Source: Rugamonas aquatica (lineage in GTDB: Bacteria > Pseudomonadota > Gammaproteobacteria > Burkholderiales > Burkholderiaceae_D). Taken from it: a stretch of DNA of 64,000 nt. The notes under the pieces are model-generated. The model had not been told where the DNA came from. It saw only the letters and a program-made list of their open reading frames with translations, and did not search any database. The position numbers were made by a program, and so were the translations under genes. Below are positions 27,218 through 36,174 of this stretch, piece by piece (position 1 is the first letter of the stretch; each line of letters starts with the position of its first letter). The stretch spans positions 496,001-560,000 of the forward strand of contig NZ_WHUG01000001.1 in assembly GCF_009380215.1 (NCBI RefSeq), read 5' to 3'.

Positions 27218-28422
27218 GGGGACTGCGCGCACAGGCGCTGGTAGATGGGGCCGTAGCGCGCGACGCTGGCGGGCCAGTTGCGCTCGTTCTCGACGTAGGC
27301 GCGGGCCTGCCTGCGCAGCGCGGGCCAGGTTTCCGCATGGCGTAGCAACTGCAGCAGTTGAATCGCCAGCGATTGCGGGTCGCCGGCCTTGAACAGCATG
27401 CCGGTCTTGCCGTGTTCGATGAGCTCGCGGTGGCCGCCGACATCCGAGGCCAGCACCAGCCTGCCCTGGGCCATCGCTTCGAGCGGTTTGAGCGGCGTGA
27501 CCAGCTCGGTCAACCGCATTGGCAGGCGCGGGTAGACCAGGATGTCGGTGAGCTGGTAGTAGTCGGCGATGCGCTCGTGCGGCACGCGGCCGGCGAATTT
27601 GACGGTGGCGCGCAGGTCCAGCGTGTCGACCAGCGCCCGCAGCTCGGCTTCCTGCGGCCCGCCGCCGACCAGCAGCAACTGCAGGCGCGGCGCATCGTCC
27701 AACAGCCGTGGCAGTGCGGCGATCAGCAGGGCCAGCCCTTCGTAGGCGTAGAACGAGCCGATGAAGCCGAGTACTGGGCCGTCGCCCAGGCCCAGGCCGG
27801 GCACCAAGGTGCGCGGGGCGGGTGGCGCCGACGGCAGGCGGCTGCTTTCGACCGCGTTCGGTATCACCGTGATTTTTGCGGCGGGTATGCCCCTGGCAAC
27901 GAGGTCGCTGCGCAGGCCTTCGCAGATGGTGGTGACGGCGTCGGCGCGGTGCAGCACGTAGTTTTCCAGCGCGCGCGTGAGCCGGTAGCGGATGCCGCCG
28001 GCGCGGCTGGTGCCATGGTCGGCGGCGGCGTCTTCCCAGAAGGCGCGGATTTCGTAGACGACGGGGATGCCCAGTGCGCGCCCGGCGCGCAGCGCGGCCA
28101 GGGCGGTCAGCGCGGGCGAGTGTGCGTGCAGGATGTGGGGACGTATCCTCGGCACTATCTGCAGCAGACGCCGGTGCAATCCCGCCGCCACGCTCCACTG
28201 GCGCAGCAGCGGCAGGCGCGACCACCAGTTGCGCAGCGGCGGTGTGCGGTAGAAATGCCAGCCGTCGATTTCCTGCTCGGCCTGGGTGCCACCCTGTTTG
28301 GCGCTGGTCAGGTGGGTGGTGTGCCAGCCCAGCGCGCGCTGCTGGCGCAGGATCGCCAGCGTGCGGAAGGTGTATCCGCTGTGCAGTGGCAGCGAATGGT
28401 CGAGAATGTGGAGCACGCGCAT
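27214..28422 (-). CDS. Exosortase A-associated glycosyltransferase (family 4, TIGR04063-like)
   Basis: A 402-residue GT-B enzyme. MRVLHILDHSLPLHSGYTFR is the diagnostic opening of a glycosyltransferase type tied to exosortase A loci. YEIRAFWEDAAADHGTS is a conserved internal segment, FIGSFYAYEGL starts the C-terminal domain, and LTELVTPLKPLEAMAQGRLV supplies the donor-binding glutamates. The ATG at 28420-28422 was chosen because the conserved domain starts there; the same frame continues open to 28788 inside the asnB gene. It ends in a 4-base overlap with the fusion gene. Confidence 0.9.
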   Translation of the reverse strand: MRVLHILDHSLPLHSGYTFRTLAILRQQRALGWHTTHLTSAKQGGTQAEQEIDGWHFYRTPPLRNWWSRLPLLRQWSVAAGLHRRLLQIVPRIRPHILHAHSPALTALAALRAGRALGIPVVYEIRAFWEDAAADHGTSRAGGIRYRLTRALENYVLHRADAVTTICEGLRSDLVARGIPAAKITVIPNAVESSRLPSAPPAPRTLVPGLGLGDGPVLGFIGSFYAYEGLALLIAALPRLLDDAPRLQLLLVGGGPQEAELRALVDTLDLRATVKFAGRVPHERIADYYQLTDILVYPRLPMRLTELVTPLKPLEAMAQGRLVLASDVGGHRELIEHGKTGMLFKAGDPQSLAIQLLQLLRHAETWPALRRQARAYVENERNWPASVARYGPIYQRLCAQSP

Positions 28423-28424
28423 GG

Positions 28425-30350
28425 TCACGCCGCCTTCCGGGCCAGGTCGTGCGGCGCGGCGGCGGGCAGCTGTCGCAGGAACGATTCGAACATCAGCAAA
28501 GACCAGAGCGGGGCGCTGTGATCGGAGCGGCCGGACAGGTGCTGAGTCAGCAGTTGCCGGACCTGGTCGAGATCGAACAGGCCGCAGTCGGCCAGCACGG
28601 GGCTGGCGAGGCTGCGTTCCAGGTGGGCGTGCAGCGGTCCGCGAAACCAGGTCGCCAGCGGTACCGAGAAGCCCATTTTGTTCCGGTACAGCAGTTCCTT
28701 CGGCAGATGCCGCTCCAGGCCGCGCTTGAACAGGTATTTGCCGGTGCTGCCGCGCAGCTTCAGTTCCGGCGGCAGGCCGGACAGCCACTCCACCAGCGTG
28801 TGATCGAGCAACGGTACGCGCACCTCCAGGCCATGCGCCATGCTGGCCCGGTCGACCTTGGTGAGGATGTCGCCAGGCAGATAGGTTTTCAAGTCCAGGT
28901 ACTGGACGCGCGACAAGGCATGCTCGGCGGGACAGTTGCGCGCGTGGCGGCGCAGCACTTCGGCCGCGTGGTAGCCGTCCAGGTCGCGCTTGAGCCGGTC
29001 GCTGAACAAGGCCTTGCGCAGGGTGTCGCCCATGATGCTGACACTGTGGAAATAGGCCGATACGGTGTCGCGGGCCAGCGCTTCGAAGGTGGTTTTGGCG
29101 CGCAGCGGGCGTGGCGCCCAGTCGGCTTTCGGGTACAGCCGGCCCAGCGTGCCAAACAGCGGCTTGCGCAGGCCCAGCGGCAGCATGGTGCGCCAGCGTT
29201 CCTCGTGCAGGTGCCAGCGGTAGCGCCGGTAGCCGGCCAGGTTTTCATCGCCGCCATCGCCGGACAGCGCCACCGTCACGCGCTGCCGCGCCAGCTGGCA
29301 GACGCGGTAAGTCGGCAGCGCGGAGCTGTCGGCGTAGGGTTCGTCGTACAGGCCGGCCAGGCGGTCGACCAGGTCGATGTCGTGCTGCTCCACGGCCTGC
29401 ATATGATGGCGTGTGGCGTAGCGGTCGGACACCAGCTGCGCATAGGAGGTCTCGTCGAATTGCGGGTCGCCGAAGGCAATCGAGCAGGTGTTGACCGACT
29501 TCGTCGATTCCTGCGCCATCATCGCCACCACGGCGCTGGAATCGACGCCGCCGGACAGGAAAGCCCCCAGCGGCACCTCGGCCACCAGCCGGATGCGGAC
29601 GGCTTCGCGCAGGCGTTCCAGCAATTCATCTGTGGCCTGGGCCTCGGTGTACTGTGTCTGCGTGGCGAAGGGGATGTCCCAGTAGCGGCGGGGCTGCGCC
29701 AGAGGTTGGCCTTTGCGCAGCAACAGCGTGTGGCCGGGCTCCAGCTTGCGGATCTGGCGGAAGATGGTGCGCGGCTCGGGGATGTAGCCGTAGGAAAAAT
29801 ATTCTTCGACCGCCAACGGGTCGAGCTCGCGCCGCAGGCCGCCGTGCGTCAGCAGCGCCTTGAGTTCGGAGGCGAACAGGAATTGGCCGTCGGCGAGCAC
29901 GGCGTAGTGCAGGGGCTTGACGCCGAGCCGGTCGCGCGCGAGGAACAGGCTTTGTTGCCGGCGGTCCCACAGCGCGAAGGCGAACATGCCGCGGAAGCGG
30001 TCGACGCAGCGCTCGCCCCATTGCTCCCAGGCGTGGACGATGACCTCGGTGTCGCACTGGGTGCGGAAGGTGTGGCCGTAGTGCTGCAGCTCGCGCATCA
30101 GTTCGCGGTAGTTGTAGATCTCGCCGTTGTAGACCACGGCCACGCTGTGGTCTTCGTTGAACAAGGGTTGCTGGCCGCCGCTCAGGTCGATGATGGACAG
30201 GCGCCGGTGGCCGAGCGCGACGCCCGGTTCCAGGTGGACGCCGCCCTGGTCGGGGCCGCGATGGAACTGGATGTCGGTCATGGCGCGCAGCGCGCCGGCG
30301 TCGATGTCAGCGTGCTGGTGAAGGTCGTAGATCCCGGCGATGGCGCACAT
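28425..30350 (-). CDS. asnB: Glutamine-dependent asparagine-synthase-family amidotransferase of exosortase A loci
   Basis: A 641-residue class II amidotransferase. Cys2 (MCAIAGIYDL) is the glutaminase nucleophile, and the supporting residues are present in GHRRLSIIDLSGG and VVYNGEIYNYRELM. The synthetase domain has the PP-loop SGGVDSS and LSGDGGDENLAGYRRY. Unlike the homologue at 12620-14452, every glutaminase signature is intact. In EPS loci such enzymes may amidate sugar carboxylates (uronic acid to uronamide) instead of aspartate; this fits the hexosaminuronic acid genes in the same window. Two bases separate it from the next gene, so it belongs to the long operon. Confidence 0.92.
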   Translation of the reverse strand: MCAIAGIYDLHQHADIDAGALRAMTDIQFHRGPDQGGVHLEPGVALGHRRLSIIDLSGGQQPLFNEDHSVAVVYNGEIYNYRELMRELQHYGHTFRTQCDTEVIVHAWEQWGERCVDRFRGMFAFALWDRRQQSLFLARDRLGVKPLHYAVLADGQFLFASELKALLTHGGLRRELDPLAVEEYFSYGYIPEPRTIFRQIRKLEPGHTLLLRKGQPLAQPRRYWDIPFATQTQYTEAQATDELLERLREAVRIRLVAEVPLGAFLSGGVDSSAVVAMMAQESTKSVNTCSIAFGDPQFDETSYAQLVSDRYATRHHMQAVEQHDIDLVDRLAGLYDEPYADSSALPTYRVCQLARQRVTVALSGDGGDENLAGYRRYRWHLHEERWRTMLPLGLRKPLFGTLGRLYPKADWAPRPLRAKTTFEALARDTVSAYFHSVSIMGDTLRKALFSDRLKRDLDGYHAAEVLRRHARNCPAEHALSRVQYLDLKTYLPGDILTKVDRASMAHGLEVRVPLLDHTLVEWLSGLPPELKLRGSTGKYLFKRGLERHLPKELLYRNKMGFSVPLATWFRGPLHAHLERSLASPVLADCGLFDLDQVRQLLTQHLSGRSDHSAPLWSLLMFESFLRQLPAAAPHDLARKAA

Positions 30351-30360
30351 GGCTGTCCTT

Positions 30361-31533
30361 TCATCGGTCGCGTTGCGGTGGGGCGGCGAGGGCGTCGTAG
30401 ACGGCCAGGTAGGCGTCGGCCATGGCGATCAGGCTGTACTCGGCCAGCACGCGGCGGCGGCCGCGCTGGCCGTGGCTGGCCGCCAGCGCGGGCAAACGGT
30501 AGTAGTCGTTGATGGCGTCGGCCAGCATGGCCGGCGAGCGGGCGGGCACCAGCGTGCCGGTCCAGCCGCTGTGCACCAGGTCGGGGTTGCCGCCGACGGC
30601 CGTGGCCACCACCGGCAGTCCGGTGGCCATCGCCTCCAGAATGGTGTTGGACATGCCTTCGGTCAGCGAGGGCAGGACGAACACGTCCATCGCCCGCATC
30701 AGTTGCGGGATGTCGTCGCGGGTGCCGGGCAGCCAGGCCAACTCTTCCAAGCCTGCCTGGCGCAGCAGGTCCAGGCAGGCTTGCCGGCAGGGGCCGTCGC
30801 CGGCGATGAGCAGGCGCAGGCGGTCGCGCGGCAAGGCGTGCTCGGCGATCAATAGCACGAAGGCTTGCACCAGCGACAGATGATCCTTGACCTCGGCCAT
30901 GCGGCCGACGCTGCCGATGACGTAGGCGTCCTCGCACAGGAAGCCGGCGGGGCCGATGGCGGCGGGCGGCCCGAGCCGGGGATGGAATTGCAGGCTGTCG
31001 ACGCCGTTGCCGATGTGGGTGACGCGATGCGGCCGCGCGCCGATGGTGCCGATCAGCCAGGCTTCCAGGTCTTTGCTGACGGCGATGAAGTGGCCGATCA
31101 GCGGGCGCAGCAATTTGCGCAGGCAGCGGTATTTGAGGCTCAGGCCGTGCAGGTCGTCGATGTCGCGGCCGTGTTCGCCGTGCACGCGCAGGCGCACGCC
31201 GGCGCAGGCGGCCAGCAGCTGGCCTTCGATGCCGGACAGGTTGCGGGTGTGGATCAGCAGCGGCTGCAGGCGCTTGAGCGTCTGGAACAGGCGCAGATAG
31301 TGGCCCCAGTCCTTGCCGTCGCGCTTGTTGATGCTGATGATTTCCACGCCGGGCCGCTCGATGCGCAGATGGTAGTCGGTGTAGTCGCGCAGGCAGACGA
31401 TGGCGTGGCGGTAGCGGCCCGGCGGCAGATGGTTGATCAGGTTAATCAGGCCGTTTTCGAGACCGCCCACGTCCAGGCGGTGGATCAGGTGCACGATCAG
31501 CGGCGCGGCGGCCATCTCAGTGTCCGGTAACAT
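30361..31533 (-). CDS. Exosortase A-associated glycosyltransferase (family 4, TIGR03088-like)
   Basis: A 390-residue GT-B enzyme. LIVHLIHRLDVGGLENGL is the opening typical of this exosortase A-linked group. VGRMAEVKDHLSLVQAF begins the donor domain and LPSLTEGMSNTILEAMATG holds the E-x7-E pair. Two starts are possible. ATG 31531-31533 has AAGGA 7 bases upstream and overlaps the xrtA gene end by 17 bases; ATG 31515 lies just after that stop. I used the first because its ribosome-binding site is better. Confidence 0.9.
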   Translation of the reverse strand: MLPDTEMAAAPLIVHLIHRLDVGGLENGLINLINHLPPGRYRHAIVCLRDYTDYHLRIERPGVEIISINKRDGKDWGHYLRLFQTLKRLQPLLIHTRNLSGIEGQLLAACAGVRLRVHGEHGRDIDDLHGLSLKYRCLRKLLRPLIGHFIAVSKDLEAWLIGTIGARPHRVTHIGNGVDSLQFHPRLGPPAAIGPAGFLCEDAYVIGSVGRMAEVKDHLSLVQAFVLLIAEHALPRDRLRLLIAGDGPCRQACLDLLRQAGLEELAWLPGTRDDIPQLMRAMDVFVLPSLTEGMSNTILEAMATGLPVVATAVGGNPDLVHSGWTGTLVPARSPAMLADAINDYYRLPALAASHGQRGRRRVLAEYSLIAMADAYLAVYDALAAPPQRDR

Positions 31534-33091
31534 GGGCGAGTCCTTGATCGACGGCGGGCAGCATGTCCGATAGCAGGCGTTGCATGAGAATGGCGGCCTG
31601 CGCCGGTTGTTCGTCGTAGCGGGCGACGAGAGCGATCTCGGCGCCGTCGTCGGCCGTGCCCAGCAACTTGCTGCGGGCCAGCAGCAGCTTGACCAGCAGC
31701 GGGCTGGCCGTGTCGTGGCCGGCTGTGCGGTACCAGCGCCACACCAGCAATTTGATTTCACCGGCCTGCACGATGGTTTGCCGTACGCTGACGTGGCGGT
31801 GAATGAGGTCGATCTGACGGGTGGTGTCGGCGAGTTCTTTCCAATGCGGGCTTGCGGGCGGTTGGGCGCTCCACACCTGCGCCAGCATTTCATTGCCCTT
31901 CGATTGGTGGCGGTACCAGGTCAGTTGCAGCGCGACTTGATGGACGCCGTCGCTGTAGTTGGCGCTCCACCGTTGCGGCTGGCCCGCGTGAGGGATATGC
32001 CAATCGCCGGCGGTCAACTCGCTGGCTCGCCATGGCGCGGGCGGTGGCGCCAGCGACAGCTGCACTTTCTTTTCTTGCTCCGTCGGCGGCGCGCGCAGCG
32101 CAAGATAGGCGAGCGGCGGCCATATCGCCGTCACGGCCATGCCGGCCAGTGCCGCCCAGGCCAGGGTGGACGGCCGGCTTGCAGGCGCTTGAGGCGCCAC
32201 GGGCGCGCTTTTGTGTGGCGGCTGGCGCGCGATGTCGTCGCGCCAGCGGGCGCCGACCCAGAACATCAGCGCCGAGACCAGGCCGAAGAACAGCCAGCCA
32301 TAAATCAGATGGTCGATGCCGACGGCCAGCGTCATGTTGCTGCAGTGGCCGATCAGGACGATCAGGAAGGCGCGCAGGCCGTTGGCGATGATGGGCAGCA
32401 CCAGTGCGACGCCGATGAAGGCTACCTGCCGCAGGCGGCTACGATAGCTCAGGTGGGCATACAGTGTGCCGAGCGCGACCGATGCGATCAGATAGCGCAA
32501 GCCGCTGCACGCTTCAACGACGGACCAGTTGCCGCTCGGCAGAATCAGCAGGTTGTTTTCCTGGAAGACGGGTATGCCTGTCAGCTGCAGCGCGCCCACC
32601 GTGAAGGCCGAGGTGAATTCGATCAGCGGTGGAATGAAGACTTCGCCGAAGGGCACGGCAAGCAGCAGGTAGGTGAGCGGAAACGCGATGGCGCGGGCGT
32701 AGCGCGGGCCTTGCACCAGCACGACCGTCGCGGCGACCATGAAGACCAGGCAGTATTGCTGCAATACCGGCACGTTGGCCACCGTCGCGAGTAGCCAGAG
32801 CGCGCCCAGCATGGCAAGGGGCAACAGCATGAGCGGCGCGGGATGGCGCGGGCAAGCGCTGAGTCCGGCACGCTGCCGCCACACCAGCCAGACGCAGACC
32901 GGCGCCACCAGCAGGCCGTGGGCGAAGGTTTGGGAATGCCACCACAGGTCAGCCATGGCGGCGGTTGTGGCCCAGTGGGTAGCGACCAGGCCGCTGAGCG
33001 CGAGCAACAGGCAGGCGTGCGCCCAGTGGTGTGCCGGATGCGCCGGCGGAATCGGCGCCGGCGCCGTTGCGGGCGACAGGGCGGCAGTCAC
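31517..33091 (-). CDS. xrtA: Exosortase A fused to EpsI domain
   Basis: A 524-residue polytopic protein. Residues 25-280 are exosortase A (EpsH): catalytic Cys195 in VEACSGLRYL, Arg240 in NGLRAFL and His261 in GIDHLIYGW. This membrane cysteine transpeptidase is thought to cleave PEP-CTERM sorting tails after export. From about residue 305 to the end is an EpsI-type periplasmic domain (TAGDWHIPHAG; ALQLTWYRHQSKGNEM) behind a further membrane helix. Joined XrtA-EpsI proteins are a known arrangement. The GTG at 33089-33091 overlaps the upstream stop as GTGA. No PEP-CTERM protein was seen in the window, so its substrates must be encoded elsewhere. Confidence 0.94.
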   Translation of the reverse strand: MTAALSPATAPAPIPPAHPAHHWAHACLLLALSGLVATHWATTAAMADLWWHSQTFAHGLLVAPVCVWLVWRQRAGLSACPRHPAPLMLLPLAMLGALWLLATVANVPVLQQYCLVFMVAATVVLVQGPRYARAIAFPLTYLLLAVPFGEVFIPPLIEFTSAFTVGALQLTGIPVFQENNLLILPSGNWSVVEACSGLRYLIASVALGTLYAHLSYRSRLRQVAFIGVALVLPIIANGLRAFLIVLIGHCSNMTLAVGIDHLIYGWLFFGLVSALMFWVGARWRDDIARQPPHKSAPVAPQAPASRPSTLAWAALAGMAVTAIWPPLAYLALRAPPTEQEKKVQLSLAPPPAPWRASELTAGDWHIPHAGQPQRWSANYSDGVHQVALQLTWYRHQSKGNEMLAQVWSAQPPASPHWKELADTTRQIDLIHRHVSVRQTIVQAGEIKLLVWRWYRTAGHDTASPLLVKLLLARSKLLGTADDGAEIALVARYDEQPAQAAILMQRLLSDMLPAVDQGLAHVTGH

Positions 33092-34308
33092 GGCGCAGGC
33101 TCCGCTTGGGATTCGCTCACGCCCAGTACGACTCCCAGGCGTTGCAGGTTTTTGCCCCACTGGTAGTCGTTCAGCACGCGTTGGCGGGCTTCGGCGCCGA
33201 GACCGTCGGGATTGCGCAACTGCTTGCCGATGTGATGGATGAATTCGGCCGCACCGGTGGCGCTGATCAAGTCCCGTCCCGGCACGGCGGAAATGCCTTC
33301 CAGCGCTTGCGGCGTTGCGATCACCGTTTTGCCCATCGCCATCGCCTCCAGCACTTTGTTTTGGATGCCGCGCGCGATCTGCAACGGGGCGACGGCCAGC
33401 GCCGCATGATGCAGGTAGGGCCGGATGTCGGGTACGGTGCCGCTGACGTGGATGCCCGGTTGCCGCGCCAGCGCTTGTACGGCAGGACCGGGCCGGGAGC
33501 CGACGATGTGGAATTGAAGATCGGGAAATTCCTGCAGCAATACCGGCATGACGCGTTCGGCCATCCAGATCACCGCTTCCACGTTCGGCGGGTAGTCCAT
33601 GGCGCCGGTGAACACCAGCACGCGGGCTTGGCCGTAGGGATCGGGACAAGCGGGTTGCGGGGAGAAATAGCTGCTGTCGACGCCGTTATTGAAGTAGCCG
33701 GTCTTGTGGGCCGATTCGGGCGCGCGCAGCCGGAACAAGGCGGCCTCGGCGCGGGAGACCAGCAGCACCTGGTCGAAGGCCCGGGCGGCGGCGCGTTCGA
33801 ATTCCAGCAGGCTGCGGCCCTCGCGCCGGTACAGCGCGGCCAGCGGCCAGCGGCGCTGGTCGGCGTAGTTCTGCCATTTTTCCGAATCCACATCGACCAG
33901 GTCCAGCACGCGATGCAGCGGGCCGCGCGGCGTGCGGGCGGGCAGGTATTGCGCCATGGGGCCGGAGAAGGCCATGGCGATGTCGATGCGATGCCGGCTC
34001 AGCGTGCCGCCAACCCAGTCGCGCAGCGCCGGATGGCGATAGTAGGCGATGCTGAGCGCTTCGCCACGCCACAACGCCGGCAGACTCGCAAGCCGGGCCA
34101 CGCGCGGGTGCAGGCGGACGAAACAGCTGCTGGCGCAATCGGCCGCCAGGTGCGCGGCGTGGACCTGGTCGGCGGCGTCGTCGATGAAGCTGCCCAGGTG
34201 GACGCGGAAGTGGCGCTGCAGGTAGCGCAGCACGTGATAGGCGCGTATCTTGTCGCCCTTGTTGGGCGGGAATGGGATACGGTGGGTCAGATACAGCAAG
34301 TCGCGCAT
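33088..34308 (-). CDS. Exosortase A-associated glycosyltransferase (TIGR03087-like)
   Basis: A 406-residue GT-B enzyme with the diagnostic start MRDLLYLTHRIPFPPNKGDK. LVDVDSEKWQNYAD is a conserved block of this group. VFTGAMDYPPNVEAV opens the second domain, and IARGIQNKVLEAMAMGKTV carries the donor-binding glutamate region. It is a cytoplasmic EPS-assembly transferase; sugar specificity is unknown. It overlaps xrtA by 4 bases and follows the FemAB gene by 4 bases. Confidence 0.92.
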   Translation of the reverse strand: MRDLLYLTHRIPFPPNKGDKIRAYHVLRYLQRHFRVHLGSFIDDAADQVHAAHLAADCASSCFVRLHPRVARLASLPALWRGEALSIAYYRHPALRDWVGGTLSRHRIDIAMAFSGPMAQYLPARTPRGPLHRVLDLVDVDSEKWQNYADQRRWPLAALYRREGRSLLEFERAAARAFDQVLLVSRAEAALFRLRAPESAHKTGYFNNGVDSSYFSPQPACPDPYGQARVLVFTGAMDYPPNVEAVIWMAERVMPVLLQEFPDLQFHIVGSRPGPAVQALARQPGIHVSGTVPDIRPYLHHAALAVAPLQIARGIQNKVLEAMAMGKTVIATPQALEGISAVPGRDLISATGAAEFIHHIGKQLRNPDGLGAEARQRVLNDYQWGKNLQRLGVVLGVSESQAEPAP

Positions 34309-34312
34309 GGCG

Positions 34313-35344
34313 CTACCCCAGCTGGCGCACGATGTGCGGCCCGAGCGCGTTCGCCACCGGCAGCGGCAGCAGGCGCCAGGCCCGTATCAGCAGTTGCAGG
34401 CGCGGGTTCAGCGGCTGCACGTCGGCCAGCTTTTTGCCGCGGTGTAGTTGATAGTCGTAATGCAAGGGTTGCGGCGCGAAGCCCCAATTCTTCTTGAATG
34501 CGAACGCGCCGGTGCCGTATTTGCTGCGGCCGAAGTCGAACAGCCGGCGGCCGCGCTCGACGGCGCGGCGCATCACTTCCCAGTACATGAAGTCGTTGCC
34601 GGCAAGCGCGCGGGCGGCGTCGCCGCCACCGCCGTAGTAGGGCAGGATTTCATCGCGGAAGTGAAAACTCATGACCGAGCAGATGGCCTTGCCGTTTTGC
34701 TGCACGCTGAGGATTTCGCAGTCGTCGCCGAAGGCTTGCTGCAGCGCGCGGAAGTAGCGGCGGCTGAAAACCGGCGTGCCAAGTCGATGCACGCTGGCGG
34801 CGTAGTTGTCGTAGAAGCGGTCGGCTTCGTTGTCGATCACGCTGTCGAGCCCGGCAGCCATGCCTTTGCGGACCATGGCGCGCTGCTTGCGCGGTATGGC
34901 GAGCAGGTTCTGGTCGTGGTCGGCGTGCAGCGGTTTGCGGAAGGTCGCGTACAAGTCTTTGTGCAACCAGTCCGCGTGGATGGATTGCCGATGCCGGTAT
35001 TCCAGGTGATCGACCCGCAGGCGGTGGGCGAGTTGCTGGGCGGCCAGGTCGAGTTCGGCCGCCGCGCCATCCTCCAATGCGGCGATGCCACCGTAGACGC
35101 AGAACGGCAGCGAGCACAAGGTGTTGCCGAACAGGCGGCTGTTGACCTGGGCCAAGGGCAGAACGGCCTGGATCTGGCCGGCCGATTCCGCGTACAGGTA
35201 CCAGGTGGGATGGCCCAAGACGTTCTCGATCACCTGCTGCCAGCCGGCGCGGTGAAAGAAGGTGGCGCTGGGGCAGCGTTGAACGAAAGCATCCCAGCGT
35301 GCGTGGTCATGCGTTTCCAGCTGTGCGACGCTCCATTGCATCAT
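34313..35344 (-). CDS. FemAB-family protein, exosortase A-associated
   Basis: A 343-residue protein of the GNAT-like FemAB superfamily (TIGR03019 type). The first half holds FFHRAGWQQVIENVLGHP and the second half NDFMYWEVMRRAVERG followed by FDFGRSKYGTGAFAFKK, the characteristic closing motif. Classic FemAB enzymes attach amino acids from aminoacyl-tRNA to peptidoglycan; the substrate of the exosortase A group is not established. Two ATGs sit together at 35344 and 35341; the first overlaps the deacetylase stop as ATGA. Amino-acid decoration of the EPS is possible. Confidence 0.88.
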   Translation of the reverse strand: MMQWSVAQLETHDHARWDAFVQRCPSATFFHRAGWQQVIENVLGHPTWYLYAESAGQIQAVLPLAQVNSRLFGNTLCSLPFCVYGGIAALEDGAAAELDLAAQQLAHRLRVDHLEYRHRQSIHADWLHKDLYATFRKPLHADHDQNLLAIPRKQRAMVRKGMAAGLDSVIDNEADRFYDNYAASVHRLGTPVFSRRYFRALQQAFGDDCEILSVQQNGKAICSVMSFHFRDEILPYYGGGGDAARALAGNDFMYWEVMRRAVERGRRLFDFGRSKYGTGAFAFKKNWGFAPQPLHYDYQLHRGKKLADVQPLNPRLQLLIRAWRLLPLPVANALGPHIVRQLG

Positions 35345-36174
35345 GCACTCCCCAGAAAGATGCGGTCGATCCGGTCCCACGAAAAATCGTGCAGCAGGCG
35401 GGCGATGCGAGCTTCCATCCTGTGCAGGTTGAGGTAGTGCCGAAACCTGGTCTTGAGCGCGATGCCGCGCTGCCGGGGTTGACCGGGATCGAGTTCCCAC
35501 GGATGAAAATAGAATATGCCAGCCTGGCGATCGGCCGAGTTGATGCGTCGCAAGGCCCAGCGCGAGGCCGCGTAGGGCAGCAGGCGGAAGTAGCCGCCGC
35601 CACCGGCCGGCCAGTTGCGTCCGAGCAGGCGTACGGTGCTGACCGGCAGTTCCAGTATGCCGTTGGCGCCGCGTGGCCGCCAGGCGAAGCGCGCGCCGTC
35701 CGGCATGCCATAGTGGTCGTGGCGGATCGGATAGATGCTGGAGCTGTAGCGGTAGCCCGCCGTCAGCAGGCTGTCCAAGGCCCACAGATTGGCGGCGCCG
35801 ATGGAGAAGCTGGGTGCGCGATAGCCGAGCACGGCTTGTCCGGTCAGCTGTTCCAACAGGTGCTTGCTGCGGCTGATGTCCTCCAGAAATTGCTCGGGTG
35901 ATTGCTCGCTGGCGCGCAGGTGGGCGTAGCCGTGGCTGGCGATTTCATGGCCGGCGTCGGCTATGCGGCGCACCAGCGCGGGATAGCGTTCGGCGATCCA
36001 GCCCAGCGTGAAGAAGGTGGCGCGGGTTTGCCGCTGCGCCAGCAGACCGAGTATGCGCTCGATGTTGGGTTCGACGCGGCAGGGCAGCGTGGCCCAGTCG
36101 GCGCGCCGGATATGGCCGGCGAAGGCGGACACCTGGAAGTAGTCCTCGACATCGATGGACAGGGCGTTGCGCAT
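35341..36174 (-). CDS. XrtA-associated polysaccharide deacetylase (DUF3473 type)
   Basis: A 277-residue CE4 deacetylase. It opens with NALSIDVEDYFQVS, in which Asp8 and the EDYF motif mark the exosortase A-linked group. The metal ligands are His81 and His85 in ASHGYAHL. LGYRAPSFSIG and FYFHPWELDPGQP are the later catalytic motifs, and the C-terminal 60 residues are the DUF3473 extension. It would N-deacetylate the EPS or its precursor. The first base of its ATG complement is shared with the wecB stop, so the two are coupled. Confidence 0.92.
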   Translation of the reverse strand: MRNALSIDVEDYFQVSAFAGHIRRADWATLPCRVEPNIERILGLLAQRQTRATFFTLGWIAERYPALVRRIADAGHEIASHGYAHLRASEQSPEQFLEDISRSKHLLEQLTGQAVLGYRAPSFSIGAANLWALDSLLTAGYRYSSSIYPIRHDHYGMPDGARFAWRPRGANGILELPVSTVRLLGRNWPAGGGGYFRLLPYAASRWALRRINSADRQAGIFYFHPWELDPGQPRQRGIALKTRFRHYLNLHRMEARIARLLHDFSWDRIDRIFLGSA

